A stretch of 34,850 nt of DNA, taken from NCBI GenBank assembly GCA_902491475.1, contig CABUHY010000022.1, positions 1-34,850 of the forward strand. The letters are read 5' to 3'. A program made the translations under genes and the position numbers. The DNA comes from an uncultured Eubacteriales bacterium (GTDB lineage: Bacteria; Bacillota; Clostridia; Oscillospirales; Acutalibacteraceae). A model generated the notes under the pieces. It worked only from the letters and a program-made list of their open reading frames with translations, made no database searches and was not told the origin of the DNA. Positions 1 through 7,212 of the stretch are shown here, piece after piece; position 1 is the stretch's first letter, and every line of letters starts with the position of its first letter.

Positions 1-720
1 CCTGAACTGTGCAGGTTTATCAGTGCGGATAGTGTGGTTTCTGGTACAGGTGGAGAAATTTTAGGATACAATATGTTTGCATATTGTATGAATAATCCGA
101 TAAAAAATTCTGATGATAACGGAAATTGGCCTAAGTGGGCAACAAAGGTTTTGATTGGTGTTGGGGCAATTGCTCTTGGAGCATTAGTCGCCGCAGCAAC
201 TGTTGCAACTGGCGGCGCGACAGCAGCTTTTGTTGGTGCTATGGCTACAGGATTGAAGGCGGCAGTGATTTCAGGTGCGATTGGTGCGGTTACTGGAGCA
301 GGAAAGCAAGCAATTAAACATCGTCGTTCAACCGGTAGTTGGCGAGGGTCAAAAAAGAAAATTATTAATGGTGCCGTTAATGGCTTTGCAAATGGATTTA
401 TGACGGGCGGAATTATGTCAGGAGCTTCACAGGTTCTTAGTTCAGGGTTTAAAATCATAGCAAATGCTGGTGTTAAAACAGGCAGAAATGGCGGACTATC
501 TGTCGGAGATAATTTTCGTTTCCTGTCCCCAAATCATCCTAACGGATATGAAACTGGTGGTACGATTCTGAAATTTGGAAGTAAATACAGTAATCTTAGA
601 TTTGATGTTGGTAGTAAAAGTTTATTCCATATGAATGTGCAGTTTTCGAAAAATGCTAATTATCATGTTCCAATCGGTATACTTGGGTCAGGTTTAAGCG
701 GGGGTTTGGAAGATGATTAA
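1..720 (+). CDS. C-terminal end of an Rhs polymorphic toxin (5' partial)
   Basis: The reading frame is open from base 1, so the gene starts outside the window. Codons 5-40 read RFISADSVVSG...GYNMFAYCMNNP, the Rhs-associated core that normally closes the beta-shell and precedes a variable toxin domain. Next comes a Gly/Ala-rich hydrophobic stretch (about codons 44-95), common as a pre-toxin linker or membrane-active segment. The last 80 or so residues (about 160-239) form the variable tip, with candidate catalytic residues H179, H210 (FHMN) and H222 (YHVP). I do not recognise this tip as a named toxin family, so its activity is unknown. The stop codon overlaps the next gene by 8 bases, as expected for a toxin and immunity pair. 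The Rhs identity is secure; the toxin role is inferred from architecture. Confidence 0.85.
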   Translation, partial: PELCRFISADSVVSGTGGEILGYNMFAYCMNNPIKNSDDNGNWPKWATKVLIGVGAIALGALVAAATVATGGATAAFVGAMATGLKAAVISGAIGAVTGAGKQAIKHRRSTGSWRGSKKKIINGAVNGFANGFMTGGIMSGASQVLSSGFKIIANAGVKTGRNGGLSVGDNFRFLSPNHPNGYETGGTILKFGSKYSNLRFDVGSKSLFHMNVQFSKNANYHVPIGILGSGLSGGLEDD

Positions 721-1210
721 GCTAACAAAATTATTTATGATTAATCCTGCTCAAATTCAAATTACCGGCATAAAATGCAATTATTTTAACATTAAAAGTT
801 TAATCAGTGTTTTTGATTGGAAGTTAATGGTTTTAACTGTTGATTCAGTTAAAAAAGAAAGTGAGTTTTATAAATTTATAAAAAGTAAAAAATTAAAACA
901 CTCTGTAAAGCCAAATTCAAATGACGATGTTGAAATAACCGTAATTATATCGCTTGATACGCTTTTAAGTGTTTTGGAAGAGTTGATTAATGAATATCCG
1001 GAGAATATATTTATTTCTAATATATTTACAGACACGGACATAAATATGTTTTTTCAAAGTTCTTTTGAAAACTTAGTCATTAAAGGTTATTCGGATTTTT
1101 CTATTCTGCTTTCTCTTGATGAAAATTCTGCGCTTATTATAATGAATAAATTGCTTTCTTCGCCTAAAGATGCGTTTAAAAAGTTAAAAGTAACGAAATT
1201 CAATAAGTAA
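713..1210 (+). CDS. Putative immunity protein for the Rhs tip
   Basis: This 165-residue protein starts at an ATG lying inside the last codons of the Rhs gene (8-base overlap), with a GGGGGT ribosome-binding-like stretch 6 bases upstream, so translation is probably coupled. No signal peptide or clear membrane helix is visible, consistent with a cytosolic protein that neutralises the toxin domain. The sequence is rich in Lys, Asn, Ile, Leu and Ser, and the gene is strikingly AT-rich compared with the housekeeping genes downstream, which suggests transfer. I recognise no named immunity family. The call rests on position: a small gene directly after an Rhs tip is usually its immunity gene. Confidence 0.65.
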   Translation: MIKLTKLFMINPAQIQITGIKCNYFNIKSLISVFDWKLMVLTVDSVKKESEFYKFIKSKKLKHSVKPNSNDDVEITVIISLDTLLSVLEELINEYPENIFISNIFTDTDINMFFQSSFENLVIKGYSDFSILLSLDENSALIIMNKLLSSPKDAFKKLKVTKFNK

Positions 1211-1319
1211 CACAAGAGACGGCTCTGTTTGCTAAAAGGAGTGAGAAACAATTGAAATGTGCATAACACAGGGGACGGTTCTGTGTGCTAAAAGGAGTGA
1301 GGAACAGTTGAAATGTGCA
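1208..1319. repeat. Two tandem copies of a 56-bp REP-like repeat
   Basis: Unit 1 (1208-1263) and unit 2 (1264-1319) align end to end over 56 bases with a handful of substitutions. In unit 2, ACACAG and CTGTGT can pair around a GGGGACGGTT core, giving a small hairpin. From memory, a GGGGACGGTT core in short palindromes accompanies REP-associated (Y1/TnpA_REP) transposase elements in Firmicutes; no such transposase is present here. The pair lies exactly between the immunity gene stop and the orphan Rhs fragment. Confidence 0.75.
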
Positions 1320-1363
1320 TACCGCAAGTATTATATAGTTTGCATTATAACTGTTTCTCATTC
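1295..1363. repeat. Imperfect inverted repeat at the end of repeat unit 2
   Basis: GAGTGAGGAACAGTT (1295-1309) is matched by the reverse complement of AACTGTTTCTCATTC (1349-1363) with two mismatches. The arms are 39 bases apart. The right arm resembles the end of the 56-bp repeat in inverted orientation, so this may be the end of a degenerate palindromic element. Confidence 0.45.
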
Positions 1364-1367
1364 TGAA

Positions 1368-1390
1368 TTTTGTGCTGATATAGCACAAAA
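1368..1390. repeat. Perfect 9-bp hairpin at the Rhs fragment junction
   Basis: TTTTGTGCT (1368-1376) and AGCACAAAA (1382-1390) are perfect reverse complements around a 5-base loop. Rhs-like coding sequence starts immediately after it. It may be a recombination scar or an element end; no function can be read from the sequence. Confidence 0.5.
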
Positions 1391-1391
1391 A

Positions 1392-2069
1392 AATAGTCTT
1401 AATGAACTTTCAAGGCTTTCGACACGCAAGGTAAACGGACTTGCGACCAACTATACCTACAAGGATATTGGGGAAAATCAAACCACAACGCTTGTCGAAT
1501 CGATAAATACGGGCGGTATTGCATATTCCTACGATTATGACGAAGTAAATAACATCAAATCTGTTACCGTAGGTAACAAAAAGACTACTTACAAATATGA
1601 CGAACTCAATCAGCTTACAAGGGTAAACGATCCGTTTGAGAATGTAACGCATGTGTATACATATAAAAACGGCAATATCGTTTATGATTTGGTTTACGAG
1701 TATTCAGTGGGTGCTTTGCCGTCATATCCGCAGAGCACAACGCAGTATTTATATGAAAATGACACATGGAGCGATGTTTTAACAGGCGTTAAAAAGTCGC
1801 ATTACGAGGGTTCGACAGAAGTTGTCGACGAACAGTATTCCGTATCAAGCGATAAAATAGGTAACACAATCGGCTACAAGGGCTCAACATATACTTGGGT
1901 CGGTCGTCAGCTGCGTTCGATTACTGACTCGGACAATTCAAGCACTACTTATTCATATAACTCCGACGGTCAAAGAATATCAAAAATTGTAAACACCGCC
2001 GACGGCAAAATGTACAATTACCGCTATTATTACAACGGCGATATTCTTGCGGGCTTTATTCTTAATTAA
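1392..2069 (+). pseudogene. Orphan Rhs repeat-shell fragment
   Basis: About 226 codons carry YD/RHS repeats such as YSYDYDEVNNI, TYKYDELNQL, TTYSYNSDGQRI and YRYYYNGDILAG. The fragment has no Rhs N-terminus, signal peptide, core motif or toxin tip and stops abruptly after LAGFILN. The upstream in-frame codons (1257-1391) translate the 56-bp repeat and flanking DNA, not Rhs sequence, so an apparent start at 1257 is probably spurious. It looks like a piece of the same kind of shell that should lie upstream of the tip at 1-720, left by recombination. It may be inert or act as a reservoir for tip exchange. Confidence 0.8.
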
Positions 2070-2097
2070 ATTCTCCTAAAATTTTATAAAATTTATT

Positions 2098-2131
2098 ACC
2101 CCTGTTCATAATAAGAGCAGGGGTTCTGTTT
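2098..2131 (+). terminator. Possible terminator after the Rhs fragment
   Basis: ACCCCTG (2098-2104) pairs with CAGGGGT (2118-2124) around a 13-base loop, followed by TCTGTTTTG. It separates the Rhs remnant from sigG. Confidence 0.6.
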
Positions 2132-2161
2132 TGTACATATTTTTCAAAAGGGAATGATTAT

Positions 2162-2929
2162 GTGCAGTACAGTAAAGTCGAAATTTGCGGAGTAAACACC
2201 TCAAAACTGACGGTGTTAAAGGAAAAAGAAAAAATCGAGCTTTTGAAAGCTATGCACTCGGGCGACAAGTACGCTCGGGACAAACTTATCAACGGAAATT
2301 TGCGGCTTGTACTGTCGGTAATTCAGCGCTTTACAAACAGGGGAGAAAACCTTGACGATTTGTTTCAGGTGGGGTGTATCGGGCTTATTAAAGCGATAGA
2401 TAACTTTGATATAAGCCAAAATGTACGCTTTTCAACTTATGCCGTTCCGATGATTATCGGCGAAATACGAAGATATTTGCGGGACAATAATGCCGTGCGT
2501 GTTTCGCGCTCTATGAGGGACACGGCATACCATGCAATGCAGGTAAAGGAAAAGCTACAAAACGAGCTTAACCGTGAGCCGACCGTTGAGGAGATTGCCA
2601 AGGAGCTGGGCGTTGACTCTTCGCAGGTCGTGATAGCGCTTGAATCGATTGTTGACCCCGTAAGCCTTTATGAGCCCGTGTATAACGACGGCGGCGATAC
2701 GATATATGTAATGGACCAGGTAAGCTCGCTTGATACCGACAAGGATTGGCTTGACGAAATTGTCATAAAGGAGACCATAAAGGATTTGTCAGAGCGTGAA
2801 AAAAGAATATTGTCCCTGCGGTTTATGCAGGGCAAGACGCAGATGGAGGTCGCAAAGGAGATAGGCATTTCACAAGCGCAGGTGTCAAGGCTTGAAAAGA
2901 ATGTAATAGACAGAATAAAGGGAAAATAA
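2162..2929 (+). CDS. sigG: RNA polymerase sporulation sigma factor SigG
   Basis: SigG directs late forespore transcription during endospore formation. The 255-residue protein begins with KVEICGVNTSKL, the hallmark N-terminus of SigG, followed by region 2 (NGNLRLVLSVIQRF, LFQVGCIGLIKAIDNFD, STYAVPMIIGEIRRYLRDN), region 3, and region 4 with an HTH (GKTQMEVAKEIGISQAQVSRLEK). The start is a GTG at 2162, nine bases after AAAAGGG; the ATG two bases upstream is in another frame and stops quickly. In many Bacilli and Clostridia sigG follows spoIIGA-sigE, but here neither gene is adjacent: the upstream side is Rhs debris. No clear sigma-F promoter was found in the short upstream gap. Confidence 0.96.
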   Translation: MQYSKVEICGVNTSKLTVLKEKEKIELLKAMHSGDKYARDKLINGNLRLVLSVIQRFTNRGENLDDLFQVGCIGLIKAIDNFDISQNVRFSTYAVPMIIGEIRRYLRDNNAVRVSRSMRDTAYHAMQVKEKLQNELNREPTVEEIAKELGVDSSQVVIALESIVDPVSLYEPVYNDGGDTIYVMDQVSSLDTDKDWLDEIVIKETIKDLSEREKRILSLRFMQGKTQMEVAKEIGISQAQVSRLEKNVIDRIKGK

Positions 2930-2953
2930 AAAGACGGCATTGCCGTCTTTTTT
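2928..2953. terminator. Bidirectional terminator between sigG and tcdA
   Basis: AAAAAGACGGC and GCCGTCTTTTT form an 11-bp perfect stem with a 3-base loop. It has A and T runs on both sides, so it can serve the convergent genes sigG and tcdA. Confidence 0.9.
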
Positions 2954-2962
2954 GATGTTCTG

Positions 2963-3664
2963 TTACACTTTGTTGCGAAAGCCCGTTATATCCTTTATAA
3001 CTTCGCCTGCGATTATAAGCCCTGCAACGGACGGTGTAAATGAATTACTGCCCGGATAGCGCACGCCAGTGTTGTTTTTTATCGGATTTTCTTTTGAATA
3101 GACGACCTTCAGTTTTTTTATTCCGAGCTTTTTAAGCCTCGTTCTCATAACCTTTGCAAGAGGGCAGACAGAGGTCTTGTAAATATCCGCAACCTCGAAC
3201 ATATCGGGGTTTACCTTGTTGCCTGCGCCCATACTTGAAATAACGGGAGTTTTTGCTTTGTCGGCGTTTACGATTATTTCAACCTTGCCTGCCACCGTGT
3301 CGATAGCGTCGATTATATAATCATATTTTGTAAAGTCAAATTCGTCCGCCGTCTCGGGGAGATAAAAGGTTTTATATGTGTTCACTTCGGCTTCGGGATT
3401 GATGTCGAGTATCCGTTCCTTCATAACATCGACCTTGTATTTGCCGATTGTACTTGTCAGCGCCACCAACTGTCTGTTGAGATTTGAGGGCGCCACAACA
3501 TCGTTGTCGATAAGGTCAAATTTACCGATTCCCGCCCTTGCAAGCGCTTCGCACGCAAATGAGCCGACTCCGCCCACGCCGAAAACCGCAATGTGCGAGC
3601 CTTTGATTTTTTCGATATTTTCACCGCCGAAAAGCATTTGTGTTCTTTCGTACATTTCTTTCAT
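2963..3664 (-). CDS. tcdA: tRNA threonylcarbamoyladenosine dehydratase (ThiF/E1-like)
   Basis: This ThiF/MoeB-fold enzyme probably uses ATP to cyclise the t6A37 modification of ANN-decoding tRNAs to ct6A. The N-terminus YERTQMLFG is typical of the family. The nucleotide-binding loop is GVGGVG (residues 29-34), followed by LIDNDVVAPSNLNRQ, and IDAIDT is in the central domain. The start at 3664 is chosen because residues upstream (to 3742) are unlike the family and a GGGTG lies 6 bases before this ATG. Length is 233 residues. It is convergent with sigG and divergent from the SPOCS/LysM gene. TcdA is the best fit, but other ThiF-family activators are hard to exclude by eye. Confidence 0.88.
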   Translation of the reverse strand: MKEMYERTQMLFGGENIEKIKGSHIAVFGVGGVGSFACEALARAGIGKFDLIDNDVVAPSNLNRQLVALTSTIGKYKVDVMKERILDINPEAEVNTYKTFYLPETADEFDFTKYDYIIDAIDTVAGKVEIIVNADKAKTPVISSMGAGNKVNPDMFEVADIYKTSVCPLAKVMRTRLKKLGIKKLKVVYSKENPIKNNTGVRYPGSNSFTPSVAGLIIAGEVIKDITGFRNKV

Positions 3665-3781
3665 ATTTTTCACCCATAACAGTATGACAGATTTTTTCCG
3701 CTTTTTCAACATATAAATTTCCGAATAATTGTCCGTTTGCACGAATATATTTTTATAGGTTAAAATTTAAGGAGGCTGCAA

Positions 3782-5305
3782 ATGGATATTAACACCGTGA
3801 ACACCGATATTTCAATGAAAAAGCTTGCTTACGAGGAGACTGCGGAGCAACAGATAGAAAGTGACATCACTTTACCCGATTATTTTCCCGATATTGTCAG
3901 GGTAATCAAATGCACGCTCAAAGCAAACATAGCAGGCGTGACCTCGGGCGGAAACCGTATAACGGCAGACGGAAATGCGGTTATCTCCGTGCTCTATATG
4001 TGCGAAAACGGTAAAATTCACTGCTTTGAGCAGAAAATTCCCGTTTCAAAATCTGTTGAGACCCCGAAAGCCGAGAACTGTACCTGTACCGCTGTCGCAA
4101 AAACCCAATATGTAAATTGCCGTGTTATCAGTCAGCGCAGAATTGACATTAGGGGCAGCATCGGCATTGAATTCAGGGCTTATGAGAGATGCGACAAAAA
4201 AATCGTTTGCTCCTGTGAGGACAACAACATTCAGTTGAGGACAAAATCGGGGAATGTTTCCAATCTCAAGGATTGCGTGTCAAGACCGTTTTCAATGAAC
4301 GAAACGATTGAAATAGGCGCATCACAGGGGACAATCGGGCAGATAGTCCGTTGTAACGCCGTTGCCGTGCTTGACAGCACAAAGCTTGTTATGGGTAAAA
4401 TCCTCATAAAAGGAGAGCTGAGGGTAAAGGTTGTTTATCTTACGGACGGCGACTGTACGCTTGAAAAGATTGAAAATTCAATGCCTATAAGTCAGATAGT
4501 CGAGGCGGCAACCTCCGAGGATTGCACGGATTTTGTAACGCTGAGCGTTCCGTCCTTTGAAGTCCATGCAAAGACGGATTCGAGCGGTGCACTGCGTTTG
4601 ATTGATGTTTCGGCGGTTATCAGAGCCGATATAAGCATATACGAAAACGAAAGTATTCAATACACAACCGACGCTTATTCGACCGAGTACGAAACGCAGT
4701 ATCAAAAGGAAAGCGTGGAAATAAAGAATATTTCCGAAAAATTCAACGATACATATCTTTGTAAGGGCTCCGTTGAGATAAGCGGCACGAGCATCAAGTC
4801 CGTTGAGGACATTTGCTGTAACGGCATTAACTGCACGACCTCCGTATCGGAAAAGGAAATACTTGTAAGCGGAAAGGCGGACATAAGCTTCCTGGCGCTC
4901 AATTCGGAAAATGAATTACAGTCCTTTGACAGGGAAATCGAGTTCAACTACAAGCGGGCGACGGCAGTCAGCGAAAGCTCCTCGGCAAGCTGCAGCGTAA
5001 CGCCGACGGGTATCGATTATATCCTTTCGGCGGACAATAAGCTTGATGTAAGAATTGAAACCGAAATCAGCGGTATGATTTTTGATGTGACAAGAAAGCA
5101 GGTGATTTCCGACATTTCCTGCGACGAAACCAAGAAAAAGAAAAAACGCTCTGCTGCACTGACGATTTATTTTGCACAGCAGGGGGATGAACTTTGGGAT
5201 ATTGCAAGAAGATACAACACAAGAGTTGACCTTATCTGTACGGAGAATAACATAACAACCGATTGCGTCGAGCAAAACCAAAAGCTCTACATTCCGTCGG
5301 TGTAA
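3782..5305 (+). CDS. SPOCS (DUF3794) and LysM domain protein
   Basis: The 507-residue protein contains DUF3794/SPOCS regions from near the N-terminus (ESDITLPDYFPDIVRVI) through repeated beta-rich segments to about residue 430. A Lys-rich linker follows, then a C-terminal LysM domain (about 461-507; GDELWDIARRYNTRVDLI...NQKLYIPS). SPOCS/LysM proteins occur in spore coats and in related spore-forming clostridia. LysM domains bind peptidoglycan, so a location at the spore surface or cortex interface is likely. No signal peptide is visible, fitting assembly from the mother cell cytoplasm. A strong AAGGAGG sits 6 bases before the ATG. It is a single gene ended by a terminator. Confidence 0.88.
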   Translation: MDINTVNTDISMKKLAYEETAEQQIESDITLPDYFPDIVRVIKCTLKANIAGVTSGGNRITADGNAVISVLYMCENGKIHCFEQKIPVSKSVETPKAENCTCTAVAKTQYVNCRVISQRRIDIRGSIGIEFRAYERCDKKIVCSCEDNNIQLRTKSGNVSNLKDCVSRPFSMNETIEIGASQGTIGQIVRCNAVAVLDSTKLVMGKILIKGELRVKVVYLTDGDCTLEKIENSMPISQIVEAATSEDCTDFVTLSVPSFEVHAKTDSSGALRLIDVSAVIRADISIYENESIQYTTDAYSTEYETQYQKESVEIKNISEKFNDTYLCKGSVEISGTSIKSVEDICCNGINCTTSVSEKEILVSGKADISFLALNSENELQSFDREIEFNYKRATAVSESSSASCSVTPTGIDYILSADNKLDVRIETEISGMIFDVTRKQVISDISCDETKKKKKRSAALTIYFAQQGDELWDIARRYNTRVDLICTENNITTDCVEQNQKLYIPSV

Positions 5306-5308
5306 GGA

Positions 5309-5340
5309 AAAATCCTCGGGAAACCGAGGATTTTACTTTT
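5309..5340. terminator. Bidirectional terminator
   Basis: AAAATCCTCGG and CCGAGGATTTT form an 11-bp stem around a GAAA tetraloop, followed by TACTTTTAT on the plus strand and with T residues on the minus side. It serves the SPOCS/LysM gene and the convergent HTH-AbrB gene. Confidence 0.9.
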
Positions 5341-5755
5341 ATAAATACTTCCTTATCTCATTAGCCATTTTCATAAAGTCTTTTTCTTTCAGCAGGGCAA
5401 GACCTTGGTTGTCGTCGCCGAGAACGATAAGTTCGTCGCCCTGTTCGATATTGAAAATCTGCCGTGCCTTTGCGGGTATGACTATCTGCCCCTTGTCGCC
5501 GACCTTTACAACGCCGAAAATATGTTTTCCCTTCGGTGCGGCGGGCAGGGTTACGGAAGCGGGATTGTTGTTTACAAGTTCGTCAAGCGACACTGAAAAC
5601 ACCTCTGAAATCGCCTTGCACTTTTCTACATCGGGCACGCTTTCTCCCGTTTCCCATTTTGCGACCGACTGACGGGAAACGCCGACTTTTTCGGCAAGCT
5701 CCTCCTGGGTCATTTTGTTAAATTTTCTGAGTGTCGTCAGATTTTTGCTGAACAT
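5339..5755 (-). CDS. XRE-type HTH fused to an AbrB/SpoVT domain
   Basis: The 138-residue regulator has an N-terminal XRE HTH (about residues 7-60: MTQEELAEKVGVSRQSVAKWETGESVPDVEK read in part) and a C-terminal AbrB/SpoVT swapped-hairpin domain (about 75-125: VGDKGQIVIPAKARQIFNI). Both halves are known DNA-binding folds, so this is probably a transcription factor with two DNA contacts or an HTH dimerised by the AbrB fold. Its start lies 38 bases inside the end of the upstream acyltransferase gene on the same strand, so the two are co-transcribed. The target is unknown; the overlap suggests control of the acyltransferase operon. Confidence 0.88.
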   Translation of the reverse strand: MFSKNLTTLRKFNKMTQEELAEKVGVSRQSVAKWETGESVPDVEKCKAISEVFSVSLDELVNNNPASVTLPAAPKGKHIFGVVKVGDKGQIVIPAKARQIFNIEQGDELIVLGDDNQGLALLKEKDFMKMANEIRKYL

Positions 5756-6830
5756 ATTTACTCCTTTTCTTCTTTATTCCGAGAATGAGAAAACGCAAAA
5801 TCGGAATTCTTGAAATTATTTCGTAAAGTATAATCGATAAAACAAATCCGCTTATTAAGACAAGCGAATATATCAAAGCCGAATTTAACTGTGTTTTTGT
5901 CGCAAGAAGATATGCGCAGGCGCTCAAGGGCAAATAATGAAGCACATAAATTCCCCAACATTTCTCTGATAAAAATGCCGTGAATTTGCACTTAATGTCA
6001 AAAAATCTTTTTGCCGTGCCGATAATTCCGAGGCAGGCAAACCAGAGGAAGGCAACTGCAAGGGGAGAATTTATCGCAGGTTCTTCGGCGTAGTTTTGAC
6101 CGAAATAAATCTTTGTATATGCAACGGCAAGTACGGCAGCCGCAATGTCGAGCGGTAAGCAGTATTTTTTTAATCCGTCTGTAACGCTTTCGTTGGAAAA
6201 GACAAAGTATCCGAGGAAAAACGAAAGCCCGTAAATTCCGAAACGGTAAACCGTAACAACGGGAGTGTTCAGCACTTGAGCCGCCGCCCAAACGGGTACG
6301 GCAAGCAGAATAAGAACAATAATGTTTGCTTTTTCGCAGAGCTTTACAAGTCTGCCTTTTTCAAGCTTTACGACCAAAATCAGCAACAGCGAAAAAAGCC
6401 ATAAAATCTGTGCAAACCACAGTACGCCTATACCCGAAACCGCTTCGATTACATAAAGCACGGGCGAGGGTATATTTTCGGGTATTGTGTCGAAAGCGCC
6501 TGATATTTTCATATTTATATAACCCTGCATCCAATGAAAAACGAACAGACCCAAGGTTGACGGAACAAGCAATTTAATCGTTCTCGATTTTAAGTATTCC
6601 TTTTCGGTGTGCTTTTCAAGATAATATTTTGAGCACATACCCGACACGATAAACAGCAGTACCATAAACCACGGATAGAGCAGATACAGAATTGCGTCCT
6701 GGAAACGGTGCTGCGTTATCGGCATAAGACCGCCCGCAACGCTTACGCCGTTGAAAATGTAAAATGCGTGATACACGACAACAAGTAAAACCGTTATGTT
6801 TCTTATGTTATCCAAATAATATTTTCTCAT
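5718..6830 (-). CDS. Acyltransferase 3 family membrane protein
   Basis: The 370-residue protein has about ten hydrophobic segments and an N-terminus typical of the family (YLDNIRNITVLLVVVYHAFYIF, with His near residue 21). Family members transfer acyl groups to cell-surface sugars, peptidoglycan or other extracytoplasmic acceptors. The acceptor here cannot be told from sequence. It is the first gene of a two-gene minus-strand operon, with a consensus-like promoter and an AAAGGTGGG ribosome binding site. The C-terminus is Lys-rich and cytosolic. Confidence 0.85.
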   Translation of the reverse strand: MRKYYLDNIRNITVLLVVVYHAFYIFNGVSVAGGLMPITQHRFQDAILYLLYPWFMVLLFIVSGMCSKYYLEKHTEKEYLKSRTIKLLVPSTLGLFVFHWMQGYINMKISGAFDTIPENIPSPVLYVIEAVSGIGVLWFAQILWLFSLLLILVVKLEKGRLVKLCEKANIIVLILLAVPVWAAAQVLNTPVVTVYRFGIYGLSFFLGYFVFSNESVTDGLKKYCLPLDIAAAVLAVAYTKIYFGQNYAEEPAINSPLAVAFLWFACLGIIGTAKRFFDIKCKFTAFLSEKCWGIYVLHYLPLSACAYLLATKTQLNSALIYSLVLISGFVLSIILYEIISRIPILRFLILGIKKKRSKYVQQKSDDTQKI

Positions 6831-6860
6831 ATTATTCCCACCTTTGCAACTGTTTTTAAC

Positions 6861-6889
6861 ATTATATCTTTGCCGTCCGAGCTTATCAA
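6861..6889 (-). promoter_or_regulatory. Sigma-A promoter of the acyltransferase operon
   Basis: Read on the minus strand, TTGATA (6889-6884), a 17-base spacer and TATAAT (6866-6861) lie about 30 bases before the ATG at 6830. Confidence 0.8.
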
Positions 6890-6993
6890 TAAAGCAAAAT
6901 TAACATTTTATGCATTTTGTGTTATGTTTGGTTGCGTTTCAACTAAAGAGAGTATTTGCATAAAATGTAATGAAGTATTATACGGGCGGTGAA

Positions 6994-7212
6994 ATGATGA
7001 ATCTTATTGTAAAACTGTCCTCGGTAACCTATGCACTGAAAGCGAGAGATATTCTCAGAATGAAAGGTGTGCGGTCAACCGTGGAAAAAAATCCGAGACC
7101 CAAGGCAAAAGAGGGGTGCAGTTATATTCTCTATGTTTACAACGCACCTCGCGATACGGTGTCTGTTTTGGAGCTTCACGGAGTTCCCGTAATAGAAGCC
7201 GTGTGGAAATAA
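6994..7212 (+). CDS. DUF3343 (putative Se/S carrier-like) protein
   Basis: This small protein of about 72 residues resembles DUF3343, described in Pfam as a putative Se/S carrier-like family. It has a ferredoxin-like pattern (LIVKLSSVTYALKARDIL at the start) and one cysteine in a GCSYIL motif at the position where family members carry a conserved Cys. GGGCGGT just before ATGs at 6994 and 6997 supports a start there rather than at the in-frame ATG at 6970. Its TAA overlaps the ATG of the next gene (TAATG). That coupling to a desulfurase-like enzyme suggests it accepts or delivers sulfur or selenium; this is inference. Confidence 0.8.
   Translation: MMNLIVKLSSVTYALKARDILRMKGVRSTVEKNPRPKAKEGCSYILYVYNAPRDTVSVLELHGVPVIEAVWK

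Noticed and set aside
1257..1391. Apparent N-terminus of a 270-residue Rhs protein starting at 1257
   Set aside because: These codons translate the tandem repeat and hairpin DNA and have no Rhs character; the frame is open by chance upstream of the fragment.
2130..2160. Possible sigma-F or sigma-G promoter before sigG
   Set aside because: CATA-like and GGGAATGAT-like pieces are present, but their spacing of about 10 bases is too short.
3667..3742. Longer N-terminus for tcdA starting at 3742
   Set aside because: The extra 26 residues are unlike the family, and the ATG at 3664 has a better ribosome binding site and gives the usual N-terminus.
3700..3780. Possible sporulation promoter before the SPOCS/LysM gene
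   Set aside because: GAATA occurs twice, but no convincing -10 at the right spacing could be found.
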